A stretch of 14,899 nt of DNA. It comes from Actinomycetes bacterium (lineage in GTDB: Bacteria; Actinomycetota; Actinomycetes; Mycobacteriales; Mycobacteriaceae). A program made the position numbers and the translations under genes. This document shows, one piece after another, positions 13,054-14,899 of this stretch. The DNA lies in assembly GCA_023417985.1 (NCBI GenBank), contig JAEZDV010000029.1, forward strand, positions 1-14,899. Direction: 5' to 3'. The notes below the pieces were generated by a model. The model saw only the letters and a program-made list of their open reading frames with translations, made no database searches and was not told the origin of the DNA. Every line of letters begins with the position of its first letter. Positions within the stretch are counted from its first letter, which is position 1.

Positions 13054-14835
13054 ATGCCATCTCGTCTCGACTCACCGTCCACCCTCTGCGCCGCTTTTCA
13101 GACCACAGCCGCGTCGTATCCCGACCACGTCGCCGTGCGGACTCCGGACAATTCCGTCCGTTACACCTGGCGCGAGTATTCCGAGAAGGTTCGCGCCCTC
13201 GCCGCCGGTCTCGCCGGTCTCGGCGTGCGGGCGGGCGACACCGTCGGCATCATGCTGACGAACCGCCCCGAATTCCATCTCGTCGACACTGCCGCCTTCC
13301 ATCTCGGCGCGGTGCCGTTCTCGATCTACAACTCGCTGACCGCCGAGCAGATCGCCTATGTGCTCGGTAACGCCGGGAATCGCGTGATGATCTGCGAGGA
13401 GCAGTTCGTTCCCGTCTTGCAGCAGGCGATCGGCGACACGAAGGTCGAGCATCTGGTGTGCGTCGACGCGAAACCCGAGGGCACGCTGTCGCTCGAGGAC
13501 CTCGAAGCAGCCGCCGAAGAATCGTTCGACTTCGAGGCCACGTGGAAGGCGGTACAGCCGTCCGACCTGCTCACCCTCATCTACACCTCGGGAACGACCG
13601 GCCCGCCGAAGGGCGTCGAGCTCACACACGCCAATCTCCTCGCCGAACTCGCTGCGACCACGACGTTCCTGCCCACCGGCCCCGACGACCGGATCGTGTC
13701 GTACCTGCCCGACGCGCACATCGCCAACCGCTGGGGCTCGCACTACTCGAGCATCTACAGCGGCATGCAGATCGTCACGCTCGATGACCTCAAGATGGCC
13801 ATCGCGGTGCTGCCGAGCGTGCGACCGACCTTGTTCGGTGCGGTCCCCCAGGTCTGGTACAAGGTCAAAGCCGCGATAGACAAGACCCTCGCCGAAGAAT
13901 CCAGCCCGGTGAAGAAGAAGCTCGCACTCTGGGCGCTCGATGTGGGACGCAAGCGCGCGCGGCTACAGTCCGACGGCAAGCCCGTGCCGAAGACACTCGA
14001 GATGCAGCACGCCCTCGCAGACAAACTGGTGCTCTCTGCCGTCCGTAAGAAGCTCGGCCTCGACGAGGTACGCGCCGCAGTGACGGGAGCCGCCGCGATC
14101 TCCCCCGAAGTGCTCGAGTTCGTCCTGGCGCTCGGCATCCCGTGCTCCGAGGTGTGGGGCATGTCCGAGACGTCGTGCGTGGTGACGATGAACCGGCCCG
14201 GGAAGATCCGGATCGGCACTGTCGGCCAGGCCGTCCCCGGCGTCGAGATCAAGACCGCCGACGACGGAGAGCTCCTCGTCCGCGGCCCGCTCATCATGCG
14301 TGGATACCGCAACGACCCGGCCAAGACCGCGGAAGCGATCGATCCCGACGGCTGGCTGCACACCGGCGACATCGCGAGGATCGACGAAGACGGATACGTG
14401 ACCCTCATCGACCGCAAGAAGGAACTGATCGTCAATGCGGCCGGCAAGAACATGTCGCCCACCAACATCGAAGGGGCCCTGCGGGCCGCGTGCCCGATCC
14501 TGGGTGGTGCCGCCGTCATCGGCAACGACCGGCCCTACATCGTCGCGCTGCTCGCACTCGATCCCGATGCGCTGACCGTGTTCGCCGAGCAGAACGGAAT
14601 CAGCGGGCCGCACGAAGAACTGGCCCAGCACCCCGTCGTCCTCTCCGCAGTCGAAATGGCGGTGAAAGAGGCCAACACCAGACTCTCGCGTGTCGAGCAG
14701 ATCAAGAAGTACACGGTGCTGTCGACGATCTGGGAGCCGTCGGGCGACGAACTGACCCCGACCATGAAGCTCAAGCGCAAGCCGATCGACGCGAAGTACG
14801 CGGTGGAGATCGACGAGCTGTACGCCAACGCGTGA
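13054..14835 (+). CDS. Long-chain acyl-CoA synthetase (AMP-binding, FadD family)
   Basis: A 593-residue adenylate-forming enzyme that activates a fatty acid with ATP and joins it to coenzyme A. The P-loop is Y177-TSGTTGPPKG, the later motif VWGMSET matches the YGxTE core motif A5, LHTGD ends at D439 (ribose contact), DRKKELIVNAAGKNMSP is the hinge region A8, and TPTMKLKRK near K572-K574 holds the C-terminal lysine motif. The about 40-residue insertion VKKKLALWALDVGRKRARLQSDGKP after the A4 region is typical of the long-chain FACL/FadD15-like group. No signal peptide is seen, so it acts in the cytosol or at the inner membrane. It follows glfT1 but has its own -10 and ribosome site. Its acid substrate cannot be read from sequence. 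Confidence 0.92.
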   Translation: MPSRLDSPSTLCAAFQTTAASYPDHVAVRTPDNSVRYTWREYSEKVRALAAGLAGLGVRAGDTVGIMLTNRPEFHLVDTAAFHLGAVPFSIYNSLTAEQIAYVLGNAGNRVMICEEQFVPVLQQAIGDTKVEHLVCVDAKPEGTLSLEDLEAAAEESFDFEATWKAVQPSDLLTLIYTSGTTGPPKGVELTHANLLAELAATTTFLPTGPDDRIVSYLPDAHIANRWGSHYSSIYSGMQIVTLDDLKMAIAVLPSVRPTLFGAVPQVWYKVKAAIDKTLAEESSPVKKKLALWALDVGRKRARLQSDGKPVPKTLEMQHALADKLVLSAVRKKLGLDEVRAAVTGAAAISPEVLEFVLALGIPCSEVWGMSETSCVVTMNRPGKIRIGTVGQAVPGVEIKTADDGELLVRGPLIMRGYRNDPAKTAEAIDPDGWLHTGDIARIDEDGYVTLIDRKKELIVNAAGKNMSPTNIEGALRAACPILGGAAVIGNDRPYIVALLALDPDALTVFAEQNGISGPHEELAQHPVVLSAVEMAVKEANTRLSRVEQIKKYTVLSTIWEPSGDELTPTMKLKRKPIDAKYAVEIDELYANA

Positions 14836-14899
14836 TGTGAGCGGCATGTGATCTGCGCGGCGTACCGCGGAGGCGCCCGGGATAAACGCCCCCCCCTCC
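14836..14899. other. End of window, no clear feature
   Basis: Sixty-four bases after the acyl-CoA synthetase stop. GAGGCG near 14872 can pair weakly with the CGCCCC region, and the window ends in an eight-C run. No terminator with a T-run and no start of a gene can be supported. Confidence 0.3.

Overview
The window is high-GC actinobacterial chromosome, most likely Rhodococcus or a close mycolic-acid-producing relative. The evidence is a secreted mycolyltransferase of the antigen 85 type, the galactofuranosyltransferase GlfT1 with its Wzt-type ABC partner, the bacterial proteasome activator Bpa ending in GQYL, and several genes that appear to be transcribed without a leader. From memory, the gene order pat ... 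quinone oxidoreductase - aminotransferase-like - bpa - wzt - glfT1 follows M. tuberculosis Rv3772 ... Rv3777 - Rv3778c - Rv3780 - Rv3781 - Rv3782, but with different genes filling the first part.

Layout. 11-721 (minus) is an alpha/beta-hydrolase of the dienelactone hydrolase type, divergent from pat (784-1863, aromatic amino acid aminotransferase). 1964-3649 is a secreted 5'-nucleotidase-family protein, convergent with a secreted mycolyltransferase (3659-4627, minus). A structured divergent spacer (4628-4814) leads to a small flavodoxin-like protein (4815-5228). A short spacer ends in an AT-rich promoter with a 12-base direct repeat, followed by a tight three-gene operon: AbrB-type regulator, ABC ATPase, ABC-2 permease (5518-7419). 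A bidirectional terminator separates it from tRNA-Ser(UGA) (minus) and a marR gene (minus). marR is divergent from a quinone oxidoreductase (8217-9203), which is convergent with an aminotransferase class V-like protein (9208-10407, minus). The plus strand then carries bpa, wzt, glfT1 (the last two overlapping) and a long-chain acyl-CoA synthetase (13054-14835).

How they work together. wzt and glfT1 belong to arabinogalactan assembly: GlfT1 starts the galactan chain on the lipid-linked precursor and Wzt energises its export. The mycolyltransferase then esterifies mycolates on the finished wall, and the acyl-CoA synthetase may supply lipid metabolism. The AbrB-ABC operon looks like a self-contained regulated exporter of unknown substrate.

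Most notable: three genes keep a familiar enzyme fold but carry changed active sites. The hydrolase has Asp in the nucleophile slot (GFDDAG). The 5'-nucleotidase relative has lost the His of LxHEGG and both His of GHTH. The class V aminotransferase relative has DAAAW where the PLP-binding lysine should be and contains only two lysines in total, both elsewhere. Other leads are repeated -10 motifs 6-8 bases before start codons (leaderless transcription), a possible 8-codon leaderless uORF overlapping the wzt start, and three inverted repeats packed in front of the flavodoxin gene.
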